This document shows, in pieces, positions 1-8,860 of a stretch of 64,000 bases of DNA. Made by a program: the position numbers and the translations under genes. The DNA is from Pantoea rodasii (lineage in GTDB: Bacteria > Pseudomonadota > Gammaproteobacteria > Enterobacterales > Enterobacteriaceae). Numbering within the stretch: position 1 is the first letter of the stretch; every line of letters starts with the position of its first letter. Below the pieces are notes generated by a model, which was not told the DNA's origin, did no database searches, and worked only from the letters and a program-made list of their open reading frames with translations. The DNA is taken from NCBI RefSeq assembly GCF_002095465.1, contig NZ_MLFP01000008.1, forward strand, positions 1 to 64,000. The letters run 5' to 3'.

Positions 1-207
1 GGTTCCCGGAAGGGCGCCACGCGGCAGGGCAGACAGCAGGTGCCAGGTGAGCCTGAGCGTGCGCCCGGTTCGGGGGCCTGCGAAAGGCGGGTCTTCCCGG
101 GCAGACACCAGCAGGCGAACCGGCGCGTCAGGCAGAATGCCGGCGGGTAGCCGGCAAATCGTCAGGACGTGTTCCGTGACGGGTGCAGATTGTGCGGCAG
201 CGGACAT
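1..207 (-). CDS. Partial hypothetical protein, N-terminal 69 residues
   Basis: An open frame without stops runs from an ATG at 205-207 off the left edge on the reverse strand. An AGGAGC-type ribosome binding site lies just upstream. The peptide begins MSAAAQSAPVTEHVL and is rich in Pro, Leu and Arg. I do not recognise a family. The high GC content allows chance open frames, so the main support is the start context and uninterrupted length. It points away from the transposon remnants that follow. Confidence 0.3.
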   Translation of the reverse strand, partial: MSAAAQSAPVTEHVLTICRLPAGILPDAPVRLLVSAREDPPFAGPRTGRTLRLTWHLLSALPRGALPGT

Positions 208-338
208 GGAGCAGCTCCTGATGATATTCAGGATATCCTGATGCCGTCCGCTGGTGCTGTACAGCAGAGAGTGAACTTAAGGGCTTAATTCAGCGAAATC
301 CGTAAGCGTCTCATCCAGACCGTCTTTTATTTTTCCCC

Positions 339-607
339 GTGTTTCCTACCATGGACACTTTCGCGAACATGGACACTACCGTGGACAGAAACACGCCTTA
401 CACCAGTAGACCCTGGATCACTGCTGCACTCAGCCTGCGGTTTAACGACGCCCTGACTTACCGTGAAATCGCAGAGCAGCTGAACATCAGCACCTCCGCC
501 ACGCATAAAATGTTCAAGCGTTTTCGCCGCACCGGCATTAACTGGCCGCTGCCGGAGGAATACACGCCTGAGCGTCTGGAAGAAGAGCTCTACGCTTTCA
601 ATCTTGA
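339..607 (+). pseudogene. IS21-type transposase (IstA-like) N-terminal remnant
   Basis: The peptide has a helix-turn-helix segment (YREIAEQLNISTSATHKMF) followed by a WPLPEEY motif and LEEELY. This resembles the N-terminus of the IS21-family transposase subgroup with a WPLP motif after the HTH. The repeated TGGACACT near 351 and 369 also resembles the multiple terminal repeats of IS21 elements. Similarity ends near 600, where IS66 sequence begins in another frame, so only about 85 codons remain. The family call is from pattern memory; the loss of the rest of the gene is directly visible. Confidence 0.5.
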
Positions 608-985
608 GACAAATCTGCCGGTAAAAAACGCCGTCCGGACTGGCCACTGGAGTTCAAAATCCGCATGGCGGATTTAACCCTGCAGCCGGGCGCCTGTGTG
701 GCGCAAATTGCACGTGAGCATGGCATCAACGATAACCTGCTCTTCAACTGGCGGAATCTGCATCGTCAGGGACTGCTGGACCCTGCCAGCAGGGCCACTC
801 TCATTCCTGTCACCGTGGAGCCGCTTTCACCGCCGCCAAGGCACAACGGGGCCGTATCAGCAGAAACGACACCGGTCATCAGTTGTAAGCTGACACTGCC
901 GGGCGGCAGCCTGAGCCTGACCGGGCCACTAACGCCGGAGCTCCTGCGGGCACTGGTCAGCGAACTCAGGGAGAGTGAGACATGA
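608..985 (+). pseudogene. tnpA: IS66 TnpA (OrfA) without start codon
   Basis: The frame encodes GKKRRPDWPLEFKIRMADL followed by LQPGACVAQIAREHGINDNLLFNWR, the helix-turn-helix of IS66 OrfA proteins. The reading frame continues upstream of the only ATG (665) to a stop at 605-607, and conserved residues lie before that ATG, so the original 5' end is lost or replaced by the IS21-like sequence. The C-terminal half is a proline-rich linker and ends ELRESET. The stop overlaps the tnpB start in the usual IS66 manner. Confidence 0.75.
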
Positions 986-1329
986 TTAACTTTCCGGCTG
1001 GCTCGCGCATCTGGCTGGTCGCCGGCGTGACGGATATGCGCTGCAGCTTCAACGGGCTGGCGGCGAAAGTGCAGAACACGCTGCGTACGGACCCGTTCAG
1101 CGGGCACCTGTTTATCTTTCGCGGCCGGCGGGGTGACATGATAAAGGTGCTGTGGGCCGACCGCGACGGCCTGTGCCTGTTCACCAAACGGCTGGAGCGG
1201 GGGCGCTTCTTCTGGCCGGTGACCCGCGATGGTAAAGTCCATCTGACGCCCGCGCAGCTGGGCATGCTGCTGGAAGGCATCAACTGGAAACATCCGCAGC
1301 GGACGGAACGCCCTGGTCTGCGCATCTGA
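982..1329 (+). CDS. tnpB: IS66 accessory protein TnpB (OrfB)
   Basis: This 115-residue protein has the classic TnpB signature: GVTDMRCSFNGLA near the N-terminus, then FIFRGRRGDMIKVLWADRDG and KRLERGRFFW. Its length is the family norm. It begins inside the end of tnpA (ATGA-type overlap at 982), implying translational coupling. TnpB is needed for IS66 transposition, but its biochemical role is not well defined. It appears intact although both neighbours are damaged. Confidence 0.92.
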   Translation: MINFPAGSRIWLVAGVTDMRCSFNGLAAKVQNTLRTDPFSGHLFIFRGRRGDMIKVLWADRDGLCLFTKRLERGRFFWPVTRDGKVHLTPAQLGMLLEGINWKHPQRTERPGLRI

Positions 1330-1348
1330 ACCGGAGTAATGTGGCTGC

Positions 1349-2920
1349 ATGGAACGCTCACTCTCCGATGAAAATGCCCGGCTCCGGGCGCTGCTGGACA
1401 CGCAGCAGCACACAATCCGCCAGATGGCGGAGTACAGCCGCCTGCTCTCACAGCGGGTGGCGGCCTACGCCAGCGAGATAAACCGGCTGAAGGCGCTGGT
1501 TGCTAAGCTGCAGCGCATGCAGTTTGGCAAAAGCTCCGAAAAGCTGCGTGAGAAAACGGAGCGCCAGGTGCGTGAAACTGAAGAACGCATCGGTGCCCTG
1601 CAGGAGGAGATGGCGGAGGTGCTGGGTGAGCAGCATGACCCGGTACTCCCGCAGCCGCTGCGCCAGTCTTCCGCCCGTAAACCGCTTCCTGCCTCGCTTC
1701 CCCGCGAAACCCGCATTCTGCCGCCTGCCGAAACCGCCTGTCCGGCGTGCGGCGGCAGCCTCAGCCCGCTGGGCTGCGACATGTCCGAGCAGCTGGATCT
1801 CATCAGCAGCGCCTTCAGGGTTATCGAAACGCAGCGGCCAAAGCCGGTCTGCTGCAGCTGTGACCACATCGTTCAGGCCCCGATGCCGTCAAAACCCATC
1901 GAGCGCAGCTATGCCGGCCCCGGCCTGCTGGCGCGCATCGTCACGGCGAAGTTCGCGGAGCACACGCCTCACTACCGTTAGTCGGAGATATACCGCCGTC
2001 AGGGCGTGGAGCTGAGCCGGGCCACGCTAGGGCGCTGGTCCGGGGCGGTAAGTGAACTGCTGGAGCCGCTGTACGACCTGCTGCGGCAGTACGTGCTGAT
2101 GCCGGGCAAGGTGCATACCGACGACATCCCGGTACCGGTGCTGGAGCCGGGCAGCGGCAAAACGCGCACGGCCCGGCTGTGGGTGTACGTACGGGATGAC
2201 CGCAACGCGGGCTCGGTAATGCCACCGGCAGTCTGGTTCGCGTACTCACCGGACCGTAAGGGAATACATCCGCAGCAGCACCTTGCCGGGTACAGCGGTA
2301 TCCTGCAGGCAGATGCCTACGGTGGCTATAACGCACTTTACGAAGGCGGGCGCATCACCGAAGCGGCCTGCATGGCGCACGCACGACGAAAAATCCACGA
2401 CGTTCATGTCCGTACACCAACAGATATCACTACCGAAGCGCTGAAGCGCATCGGTGAGCTGTACGCCATCGAGGCAGACATACGCGGCAGCCCGGCAGAC
2501 GAACGGCAGGCGGCCAGGAAAGCGCAGACCGTCCCACTGATGCAGTCGCTGTACGACTGGATACAGGAACAAATGAAGGTGCTGTCACGGCACTCAGATA
2601 CGGCAAAGGCGTTCGCGTACCTGCTGAAACAATGGGACGCGCTGAACCTGTATTGCGGCAACGGCTGGGCAGAGATAGACAATAATATTGCGGAGAACGC
2701 CCTGCGATGCGTCGCTTTAGGCCGAAAAAACTGGTTATTTGCGGGCTCAGACAGCGGAGGCGAGCGAGCCGCCGTTATATATTCGCTTGTCGGCACCTGC
2801 CGGCTTAACGGCGTGGACCCGGAGGTATGGCTGCGTTATGTGCTGGAATATATCCAGGAATGGCCTGTGAACCGAATACGTGATTTGTTGCCATGGAATG
2901 CCGGTGTGACCTCTGATTAA
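1349..2920 (+). pseudogene. tnpC: IS66 transposase TnpC with in-frame amber codon
   Basis: The frame runs 523 codons, the normal TnpC length, but is broken by TAG at 1979-1981 where the family has Gln ([15 protein letters not shown]). Before the stop are a leucine-zipper-like helix and the zinc finger CPACGGSL. After it is the DDE catalytic core: [19 protein letters not shown] and the C-terminal [18 protein letters not shown] with the catalytic Glu. A single C-to-T change explains the stop. A sequencing error cannot be excluded, but as read the transposase is inactive unless the amber codon is suppressed. Confidence 0.88.
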
Positions 2921-2976
2921 GAAAAGGCAAGAGGTTAAGATATATAATGCTTGCTCGTAACAGAAAAGGAAGAGAA

Positions 2977-3873
2977 ATGAATTCAGTGAATCTGATAAGA
3001 ATTGATGCGATGGATCCAGATACCATAGAAAAGATATCCTTAAGGGCTATCGAACTATCTTCTTGCTGGCAGAACCGACAAATGCCTGAGACACTTTACA
3101 ACGCAAGAGTGGGATTAATTGAGGAATTGCCGGGCTGGCGTAATCCGGCAGCGATTAGTCTTGGAGGTGCCGCCATGGGTGCACATGTGACTCATCTGAA
3201 TGCCCAGCTTGAAGGTAGTGAGTCTGTGGAGGATTTGGCGTCTTTCCTTGAAAACTGGTTTGATATTATTGCCATCCGGACACCTTCACTGAATAAACTT
3301 CAACAATTTTCTGCAGTAACTAATATGTCAGTCATTAACCTGCGAACTCACAGTAATCATCCCTGTGAGATTTTGGGGGATTTAACTTATATTCGGCATT
3401 TGAGAGGTGGCTGGGATGGCATCCATGTTGTTGTAATAGGTTCTGACGCAAACATTTTGCGTTCATGGATTGAAGCTGCATCTGTATTGCCTATCAAAGT
3501 TACCCAGATAGCCCCGCCAGAATTATTCGTCCCTTATGGTGACATAATTAAGAACTTTAACGTTACTGATGATAAAAGCCTCATTGAAATGGCTGACGTA
3601 ATAGTCACAGATTGCTGGCCCTCTCAGGTTAGTAACAGACTTAAAAGTGAACTGGAAAAATATCGGGTCGATAAAGAATTACTGTCATCGTGTGATGCTG
3701 ATACGGTGTTTATTCCATGTCCACCTGTCACTCGTGGCAAAGAAGTTTCATCGGATGCAATGCTGGACAAACGTTGCCATGTAAAAAAAGCTAAAGCATA
3801 TCTGTTACATGTACAGAATGCGGCTATGGAATTTTTGTATAAAAACCATCTCAATTCAACTCGTGAGACTTAA
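2977..3873 (+). CDS. Ornithine/aspartate carbamoyltransferase-like protein with altered active site
   Basis: The 298-residue product follows the OTC fold layout: a carbamoyl-phosphate domain, an HPCE motif (family HPCQ) in NHPCEILGDLTYIRHL, a Rossmann-like second domain, and PCPPVTRGKEV at the position of the ornithine-binding HCLP loop. The usual STRT carbamoyl-phosphate motif is not seen; the corresponding stretch reads SLGGAAMGAH. The fold is probably kept while substrate or activity has changed. The start at 2977 is preferred over 2947 because AAAGGAAGAG lies just upstream. It sits directly after the IS66 remnant and converges on the shikimate-dehydrogenase-like gene. Confidence 0.7.
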   Translation: MNSVNLIRIDAMDPDTIEKISLRAIELSSCWQNRQMPETLYNARVGLIEELPGWRNPAAISLGGAAMGAHVTHLNAQLEGSESVEDLASFLENWFDIIAIRTPSLNKLQQFSAVTNMSVINLRTHSNHPCEILGDLTYIRHLRGGWDGIHVVVIGSDANILRSWIEAASVLPIKVTQIAPPELFVPYGDIIKNFNVTDDKSLIEMADVIVTDCWPSQVSNRLKSELEKYRVDKELLSSCDADTVFIPCPPVTRGKEVSSDAMLDKRCHVKKAKAYLLHVQNAAMEFLYKNHLNSTRET

Positions 3874-3895
3874 GTCATAGTCCTGACAAACCACA

Positions 3896-4705
3896 CTAAT
3901 CCGGACGTAGCATAAAATCTAGCATCAGCTTAATCTGAGCATCAAGCATAGATCTTCCGTTGTGGGTGGGGAGTTTTTTTTGCTCCGCACGCCTGAGTAG
4001 ACTAGTTTTTTCAGGGAAAATAACGATGTCGCATATAAGAGTATCTGCTGCGAGGTTTTCTATAGAAAAAGGCAAATCAGTGTTTTCTCCCATCCCCAAA
4101 CATGTTGCATTGATTGCGATATCGACCTGTTCCGGGATCCCGGTGCCAACAATAATCCTTATCTCAGGGTGAAGGACGGAAAGATTGTTAACCAGTGCAA
4201 CTGCTTTTTCCAGAGTACGGTTATAAATAATCAATTCAGCAGGTTTTTGTCCGGCCACTGCGTGTGCGATGGCTGAGCCAGCCCCGCCCGTTCCTGCAAG
4301 GTAAACTCTACTGCCTTTAATGTTTACACGTCGATGCAGGAGGCTTAATACAAATCCTTCTCCATCAAGCATATCGCCGTACAATCTGCCTTTACTATCT
4401 CTTCTGATGACATTACATCCCCCAGTTGCCAAAGCAGACTCGCTCGCAGAGTCAATAAATGAAAGCGTCTGCTGCTTATGGGGCATTGTTATGATAGCAC
4501 CATGAAAGTTCTGAACAGATTTCAGTCCATCAAGTACATTTCTAAGTCCGGCAGGGGCTACATGAAGAGGTACCATCAACACGTCTGAGATATTTTCTCT
4601 CTGCAGAGCTGCGTTTATCATCAATGGCGCGTTTACCTGAACTATGGGGTCTCCGATGATGGATAAAAGTTGCAATTTCCCGCTCACGATACTGAGTTCA
4701 GTCAT
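3896..4705 (-). CDS. Shikimate dehydrogenase-family (AroE-like) oxidoreductase, divergent substrate site
   Basis: The 269-residue protein has the two-domain AroE layout. Seen are the catalytic Lys in ITMPHK, the Asp of the NTDG-like loop as GDMLDGEG, a glycine-rich nucleotide loop AGTGGAGSA, an NRT motif (IYNRTLEKA) typical of NADP use, and INATCLGMG. The N-terminal SxS pair that binds shikimate is replaced: the family GxPixhSxSP reads GDPIVQVNAP. It is therefore likely a paralogue acting on another substrate. The ATG at 4705 is chosen because AAGGGGG precedes it; an in-frame ATG at 4729 has no ribosome site. Only 22 bp separate its 3' end from the convergent carbamoyltransferase-like gene. 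Confidence 0.78.
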   Translation of the reverse strand: MTELSIVSGKLQLLSIIGDPIVQVNAPLMINAALQRENISDVLMVPLHVAPAGLRNVLDGLKSVQNFHGAIITMPHKQQTLSFIDSASESALATGGCNVIRRDSKGRLYGDMLDGEGFVLSLLHRRVNIKGSRVYLAGTGGAGSAIAHAVAGQKPAELIIYNRTLEKAVALVNNLSVLHPEIRIIVGTGIPEQVDIAINATCLGMGENTDLPFSIENLAADTLICDIVIFPEKTSLLRRAEQKKLPTHNGRSMLDAQIKLMLDFMLRPD

Positions 4706-4742
4706 GTTTATCCCCCTTAGAAAAACCATTAATCATGATGCT

Positions 4743-4763
4743 TAATTATGAGAACCATAATTA
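4743..4763. promoter_or_regulatory. Inverted repeat upstream of the AroE-like gene, probable operator
   Basis: TAATTATG and CATAATTA form a perfect 8-bp inverted repeat with a 5-bp spacer, centred about 48 bp upstream of the AroE-like start codon. The position and dyad symmetry fit a dimeric repressor or activator site. No regulator gene lies next to it. Confidence 0.45.
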
Positions 4764-5259
4764 GACATTACCACGCCAATCCAATTTTTTGAAGTCAGTC
4801 TTGTATTAGTTGGAGGCATTTTACCTTAAGGGCAAAACTTCAATTAAAAACTGGCTGCTATCTCCTTTCACGTGCGTTTCCAGCTCCTCTTCGATTCCTC
4901 GCTCAGTGCAGAATGTCAAATATGATTTTATTTGTCAGTGAAATCATTCAGTAAATATCCAATAACTAAATGATAAAAAACAATTAAATTACTTCTTGTT
5001 TCATCGAGTCGATTGTCAACACGGTCGTTATGTGTCGCTTACCGAAATCTGTAGCGTGAGAGATATATTTCTGCACGGGTCAGGATAAAAGAAGCAGAAT
5101 CAGAGAGTTCCTGGCATGATTTTTCCAGGGTTGCATTAAGGTGGGCCTGTGCACCCGGCCACGCAGAGGGCCGTCCGTGACGCCTGCAGTTCGCCTCTCA
5201 GGACCCATGGTCCGCTTTACACAGCCGGCGTGAGACCGGTTATGTGAAATCCAGCCTTG

Positions 5260-5291
5260 CTCCCGGGACGGAACACCCCGGGAGATTTTTT
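5260..5291 (+). terminator. Intrinsic terminator-like hairpin
   Basis: CTCCCGGG (5260-5267) pairs perfectly with CCCGGGAG (5277-5284) and is followed by a T-rich run. No gene on the plus strand clearly ends here. The preceding 4765-5259 stretch contains no convincing coding sequence, so this may end a small RNA or a lost gene. Confidence 0.55.
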
Positions 5292-5461
5292 ATATCCTTC
5301 CAGCCCGCCATCCCTCAGGCTCTGTCTGAAGCGCGGGAGACACATTTGTGACGCAGCGCATGCTTCTCCTGACCTCAGGGTGCCGGGGGGGATATCCGTG
5401 CATGCTAAAGTCTGTTCAGGAGCGGGAAAACCATGCCTTCATGCACAGAGGAGAGGTCATA

Positions 5462-5632
5462 ATGAAAAACGGTGCCACGCCCTATCGTGAAGCGCTGATA
5501 CGCCTGAGCGCGCTCCGGATCCGTTACCGGCGGGCAAGCCGCAACCCGGCGGCCGGAATGGTGGATCTCGCGGCGCTGATGTCCGAGCTGGAGGAGGCCG
5601 AACAGGACGTGGAGCGATATGAAAAACAGTAA
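5462..5632 (+). CDS. Small basic hypothetical protein (56 aa)
   Basis: The ATG at 5462 follows AGGAGAGG at good spacing. The product starts MKNGATPYREALIRL, is Arg/Ala-rich in the middle and ends with an acidic helix (ELEEAEQDVERYEKQ), giving a charge-separated, probably helical protein. I do not recognise a family. A strong terminator about 120 bp downstream (5750-5772) supports a short transcription unit. Confidence 0.4.
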   Translation: MKNGATPYREALIRLSALRIRYRRASRNPAAGMVDLAALMSELEEAEQDVERYEKQ

Positions 5633-5749
5633 GCATCACAGAGGACCGGGCTAAAGTTTTTCAGCGGATAGCCGATAACATGTAGGTGGTTAATCCGATG
5701 GCCACACTCCACGACACGAGTAAGTCCGTTTATCTCATTGATGTTTTCA

Positions 5750-5772
5750 GGGGCTGACCGCCCCTTTTTTTT
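5750..5772 (+). terminator. Intrinsic terminator
   Basis: GGGGC-TGACC-GCCCC stem-loop followed by eight T residues. It is placed to end a transcript carrying the 56-aa gene at 5462-5632. Confidence 0.7.
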
Positions 5773-5781
5773 AACGTCTGT

Positions 5782-5934
5782 TCAGCCTGCCTTCGCTGTG
5801 TCTTCAGTAATGAATATCTCTCCCGCGACCTGAATTTCCAGCCTATCTGACCCAAATTTTTCTCTGAACGCTAAGTTCTGCTCTTCTGTGTTGCCTGTAC
5901 GGCTGACATTACGATCAGCTTCATGGGAAAGGGT
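5782..5934 (-). pseudogene. Possible C-terminal remnant of an unknown gene
   Basis: A 50-codon reverse-strand frame without a start codon ends at a TGA at 5782-5784. The peptide (EADRNVSRTGNTEEQNLAF and onward to FITEDTAKAG) has protein-like composition, but no family is recognised. It sits between decayed sequences, so it is most likely the tail of a deleted gene. Chance opening is possible. Confidence 0.2.
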
Positions 5935-5980
5935 TCAGAATCCGGGCGCTGGCGGCCCGGTACAGGCATCGTAATAAAAA

Positions 5981-6002
5981 ATGGCTTCCGGTAGGAAGCC
6001 AT
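5981..6002 (-). terminator. Hairpin terminator, reverse orientation
   Basis: ATGGCTTCC and GGAAGCCAT form a perfect 9-bp stem with a GGTA loop. On the reverse strand the stem is followed by a run of T (seen as AAAAA on the plus strand at about 5976-5980). It could end transcripts from the umuD-umuC remnant. Confidence 0.6.
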
Positions 6003-6246
6003 CAGCACAATCAGTCGCAGTATCGGTTATATGTGCCCTGATGAGGCACACATTATTTATCGGCTGACTGCGAGAATGCATTAGGGCTGGAAGGGAGTAT
6101 TGAGCAAAAAAACGGCCTCGTGCTGCAAAAAAATATCGTCGCATGATTGAACCTGATACCGTCGTTATTTGCGCCAAAAACCTCACTTATAAACGCAGCC
6201 ATTATCATGAATTTCTGGTAGAAAATGTTGCATTCCACTTAACTTA

Positions 6247-6483
6247 CTATAGCGCGTAATTTGAGCTAAACACATGAATTTTCTCAAAATATCCTTCATT
6301 TTTTATCTGGAACCATAGCGCGCCCATTTTGATCCCGAGCGCTTTGGCCCCTGCGGAACGGGCAATAACGCAACCGTCATTGTTGCTGAGCACCACAACT
6401 GGCTTGCCGCGCAGGTCGGGGCGAAAAAGTGCCTCGCAACTCGCATAGAAGGAGTTAACGTCAGCCAGGCCAAACATGGGCAT
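6247..6483 (-). pseudogene. umuC: UmuC-type DNA polymerase V subunit, truncated after about 78 residues
   Basis: The start MPMFGLADVNSFYASCE is the canonical UmuC/MucB N-terminus, including the catalytic metal-binding Asp. NNDGCVIARSAGAKALGIKMG follows. Similarity ends at SSNYAL and a TAG stop comes at once, whereas intact proteins are about 420 residues. The deletion point is near 6250, and the sequence beyond is not recognisable. GGAGG before the ATG at 6483 and the 2-bp gap to umuD show the original umuDC operon. As read it cannot make polymerase V. Confidence 0.85.
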
Positions 6484-6485
6484 GA

Positions 6486-6944
6486 TTACCTCCGGCGCGC
6501 GCGCGTGCTGTTGAAAAACCACGTTACTACACCGAGCAACTGCAACTCTTCGGGATAGATGATTGCGTAGGCTGGATTCATGGGCAGCAGGGCAAGACGT
6601 GGTTGCAGTTGAAGGCGCTTAACTGTGAACTCACCGTTAACCTCGGCTATGACGATATCTCCGTGAGATGCCTCTTCGGCACGATCCACGACCATGACAT
6701 CTCCGTCGTAAAGTCCCAGCTCCTGCATGCTACTGCCGCTGGCGCGAACAAAAAATGTCGAGGCGCGCCGGCGTATGCAAAGCTCGTTGAGATCAAGCTC
6801 GGACTCCACGTAATCCTGAGCGGGGGAGGGGAAGCCCGCCGCGCAAGGATCTGCAAATAACGGTACGCGTATACGAGACGTGAAAATTGGCGGCCAGAGG
6901 ATCGTCAGGCCGGGACTGTAGGCCACGGGCTTCATGACTGCCAC
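6486..6944 (-). CDS. umuD: UmuD-family SOS mutagenesis protein
   Basis: The protein has the UmuD layout: a cleavage site in CAAGFPSPAQDYVE, the nucleophilic Ser in SGSSM, and the general-base Lys in EFTVKRLQ of the S24-type autoprotease. Its length is near the family norm, with a slightly longer N-terminus. It starts with GTG at 6944 or ATG at 6935; neither has a strong ribosome site. A perfect LexA box lies about 70-90 bp upstream. With umuC truncated, UmuD would have to work with a chromosomal UmuC or has lost its role. Confidence 0.9.
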   Translation of the reverse strand: MAVMKPVAYSPGLTILWPPIFTSRIRVPLFADPCAAGFPSPAQDYVESELDLNELCIRRRASTFFVRASGSSMQELGLYDGDVMVVDRAEEASHGDIVIAEVNGEFTVKRLQLQPRLALLPMNPAYAIIYPEELQLLGVVTWFFNSTRARRR

Positions 6945-7011
6945 GCCGTGATAAAAACCACCTTACCGGCTGAAAAAAACATGGTATGACACATAAATCC
7001 CTCTCTGATAT

Positions 7012-7031
7012 TACTGTTTATACGTACAGTA
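7012..7031 (-). promoter_or_regulatory. LexA (SOS) box upstream of umuD
   Basis: TACTGT-TTATACGT-ACAGTA matches the enterobacterial LexA consensus CTGT-N8-ACAG without mismatch. It lies upstream of umuD on the reverse strand, where SOS control of this gene is expected. Confidence 0.9.
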
Positions 7032-7237
7032 TTAATGAGCCGGGATTTGATGACAAGTCAGTTTTCTTAGAGAACCGTCCTGCTCGTGCTCAGGGCTATG
7101 AAGAACAATGAAATATTTTTGGTATTTATCGGACGCCGACTTACTAGCCCGCAACGCTGCTACTTCATTTAGCCGGCGTCATGTGCTCATTTAATGAACT
7201 CCCACTATCAATTCCTTGACTGACACGGCGAGCGGTA

Positions 7238-7287
7238 AATTGTCCACAGGGTTTTGGAAGGTCTGTGCACCTATATTGTGGACAATT
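7238..7287. repeat. 11-bp perfect inverted repeat with DnaA-box-like arms
   Basis: AATTGTCCACA (7238-7248) and TGTGGACAATT (7277-7287) are perfect inverted copies 28 bp apart. Each arm contains TTGTCCACA, one base from the DnaA box TTATCCACA. It lies in about 1 kb of non-coding sequence (7032-8120) where I see no supportable gene; the right half of that gap, from about 7790, is AT-rich. Confidence 0.45.
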
Positions 7288-8120
7288 ATTCCTTTCGCTA
7301 AGGACCTTTGATCCGGGCTCTGTTAACCAGCGGGAGACCGTTGATGACAAAAAACACAGTTGTCAGTAACAGTTCTAGACCTCAACTTTACATTTGCAGA
7401 TGGCGTTGCCGACGCATGAATAGCGTCTAAACTGCCGGGCACTCTTGAGCATATCGCCGTTTCGCTGCCTCTGCGGCGTCATCATGCCAATCTTTCCCAC
7501 ATTACGTACGTTAAAGCCCTTTCACGGGAGTTGAGACAAGCACAAGCTCCTTGGTCTTCTAAAGTTAACTGATTGTCGGCCATGTTGATTTCTGACCACT
7601 GCGTAAGACCTGAATATGTTCTCATCCAACCCGGAAGCCTGCCGTTACTAGGGTTGGTTTACGCCCTCGTTGCGAAGGTTCTCAAAAGGGTAAAGTTTAA
7701 ACCGCAGGAAAGAACCAGCCGATTTCTTCAAAACGTCAATAACACGTCTCCCTAAACTCATCGGGTGATAGAGGGAACAGTAAACACTTTAGAATATAAA
7801 ATATGATTTAACGGAGGAGGAATTATCTGTTCCTATTAATCTATTTTTAATCAGCACCAAATATCTACATATGCATGGGGTACGGTAGCAAAATTTATGA
7901 TGGCAACCTCTATGGTTTTTATACAAATAGACCGATCCGATAAAATAGCTTAGCACGAAATTCAAACAGAAAGCTACTTAGTAAGTTTAGGTCTCACCTC
8001 CCCAATGAATGTTTACCCTTTATTTTCAATGCCAAATGTCTATTCCTCAAAATCACAGTTATCGTAAAGGATAAGGTATAATAACTATGACGAGCCATCA
8101 TAAAAATATATCAATGACAT

Positions 8121-8756
8121 TCAAATATTGAGTCTCGAAATCAATTTTTTGTAATGATTAAAGCTGCCAAGTACAGGGTGGGCTATTAAGTTTAAAGTAT
8201 ATCTTATTAGCATAAATATTGAAATGCATCCGGTGACTACAGCCAATGGGATGTGTTCTTTAGTTTCAACTAACGAAAAAGAAGCTTGAGAAAAAATGAT
8301 TGCAAGGACGATATAAAAAATGACGTGCACTACCCCTCTCATCTGTTTTTTACAGAATCTTGCACGGTTCAGTGATAATGTGATTTTAGTTATTGACGGG
8401 CTCAAATTGACGACTTCCTTATCTAGATAGTCAATTACTGTTCTGATGGAAGTTTCTTTCTTAGTGTCTAGATAGGGGTTGTTTTTTATGATTTCCAGCA
8501 TTAACGTGGCAAGCGGGATGCTTTTTATTTTAGTAAGCTCATAAAAAACTTGTTCTTTTAACTTCTCTTTAGCTACCTTTTTAGCATCTGATAACTTCTC
8601 ATTACTGTCTTCAAGAGATAATATTTCTTTATAAACGGAAATTCTTTCATTTGTGAATCTCTTCAATCTTCCGTGAATACCAAAGAAAAAATTAACAGCA
8701 GCTAAAGATATAGTAACTGCTAAGGTTAGAATGGTGGCATTACTGATACCTTCCAT
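8121..8756 (-). CDS. Hypothetical membrane protein (211 aa)
   Basis: The N-terminus is a hydrophobic segment (about residues 6-28), followed by a charged, Lys/Glu-rich helical middle (about 30-130) and two further membrane segments near the C-terminus (about 145-165 and 172-192). AGGGAGA precedes the ATG. The gene is markedly richer in A and T than the conjugation genes, which suggests separate acquisition. No family is recognised. It stands alone, with its promoter facing the STAXI-like element at 8861. Confidence 0.65.
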   Translation of the reverse strand: MEGISNATILTLAVTISLAAVNFFFGIHGRLKRFTNERISVYKEILSLEDSNEKLSDAKKVAKEKLKEQVFYELTKIKSIPLATLMLEIIKNNPYLDTKKETSIRTVIDYLDKEVVNLSPSITKITLSLNRARFCKKQMRGVVHVIFYIVLAIIFSQASFSLVETKEHIPLAVVTGCISIFMLIRYTLNLIAHPVLGSFNHYKKLISRLNI

Positions 8757-8860
8757 CTTTGTCTCCCTGTTAATAAGCTGATTAAGTCCAGTTTCAACAA
8801 ATTATGGTAGTTTGGTTTTGACAATAATACTCATGTATTGATATGGTTTATTGGCAATAA

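Larger units (their letters stand above)
607..2920 (+). mobile_element. IS66-family insertion sequence, defective
   Basis: Three consecutive genes in the IS66 order (tnpA, tnpB, tnpC) occupy this stretch. tnpA lacks its start and tnpC carries an in-frame stop. No right terminal inverted repeat is found after the tnpC stop: the sequence goes straight into the promoter region of the next gene. A GTAAGCG motif typical of IS66 ends occurs at 302, but it lies outside the IS21-like remnant and cannot be paired with a right end. The copy therefore looks immobile. Confidence 0.8.

Noticed and set aside
7573..7755. 60-codon plus-strand frame in the 7-8 kb gap
   Set aside because: It has no ribosome site and a random-looking composition, and its surroundings are decayed sequence.
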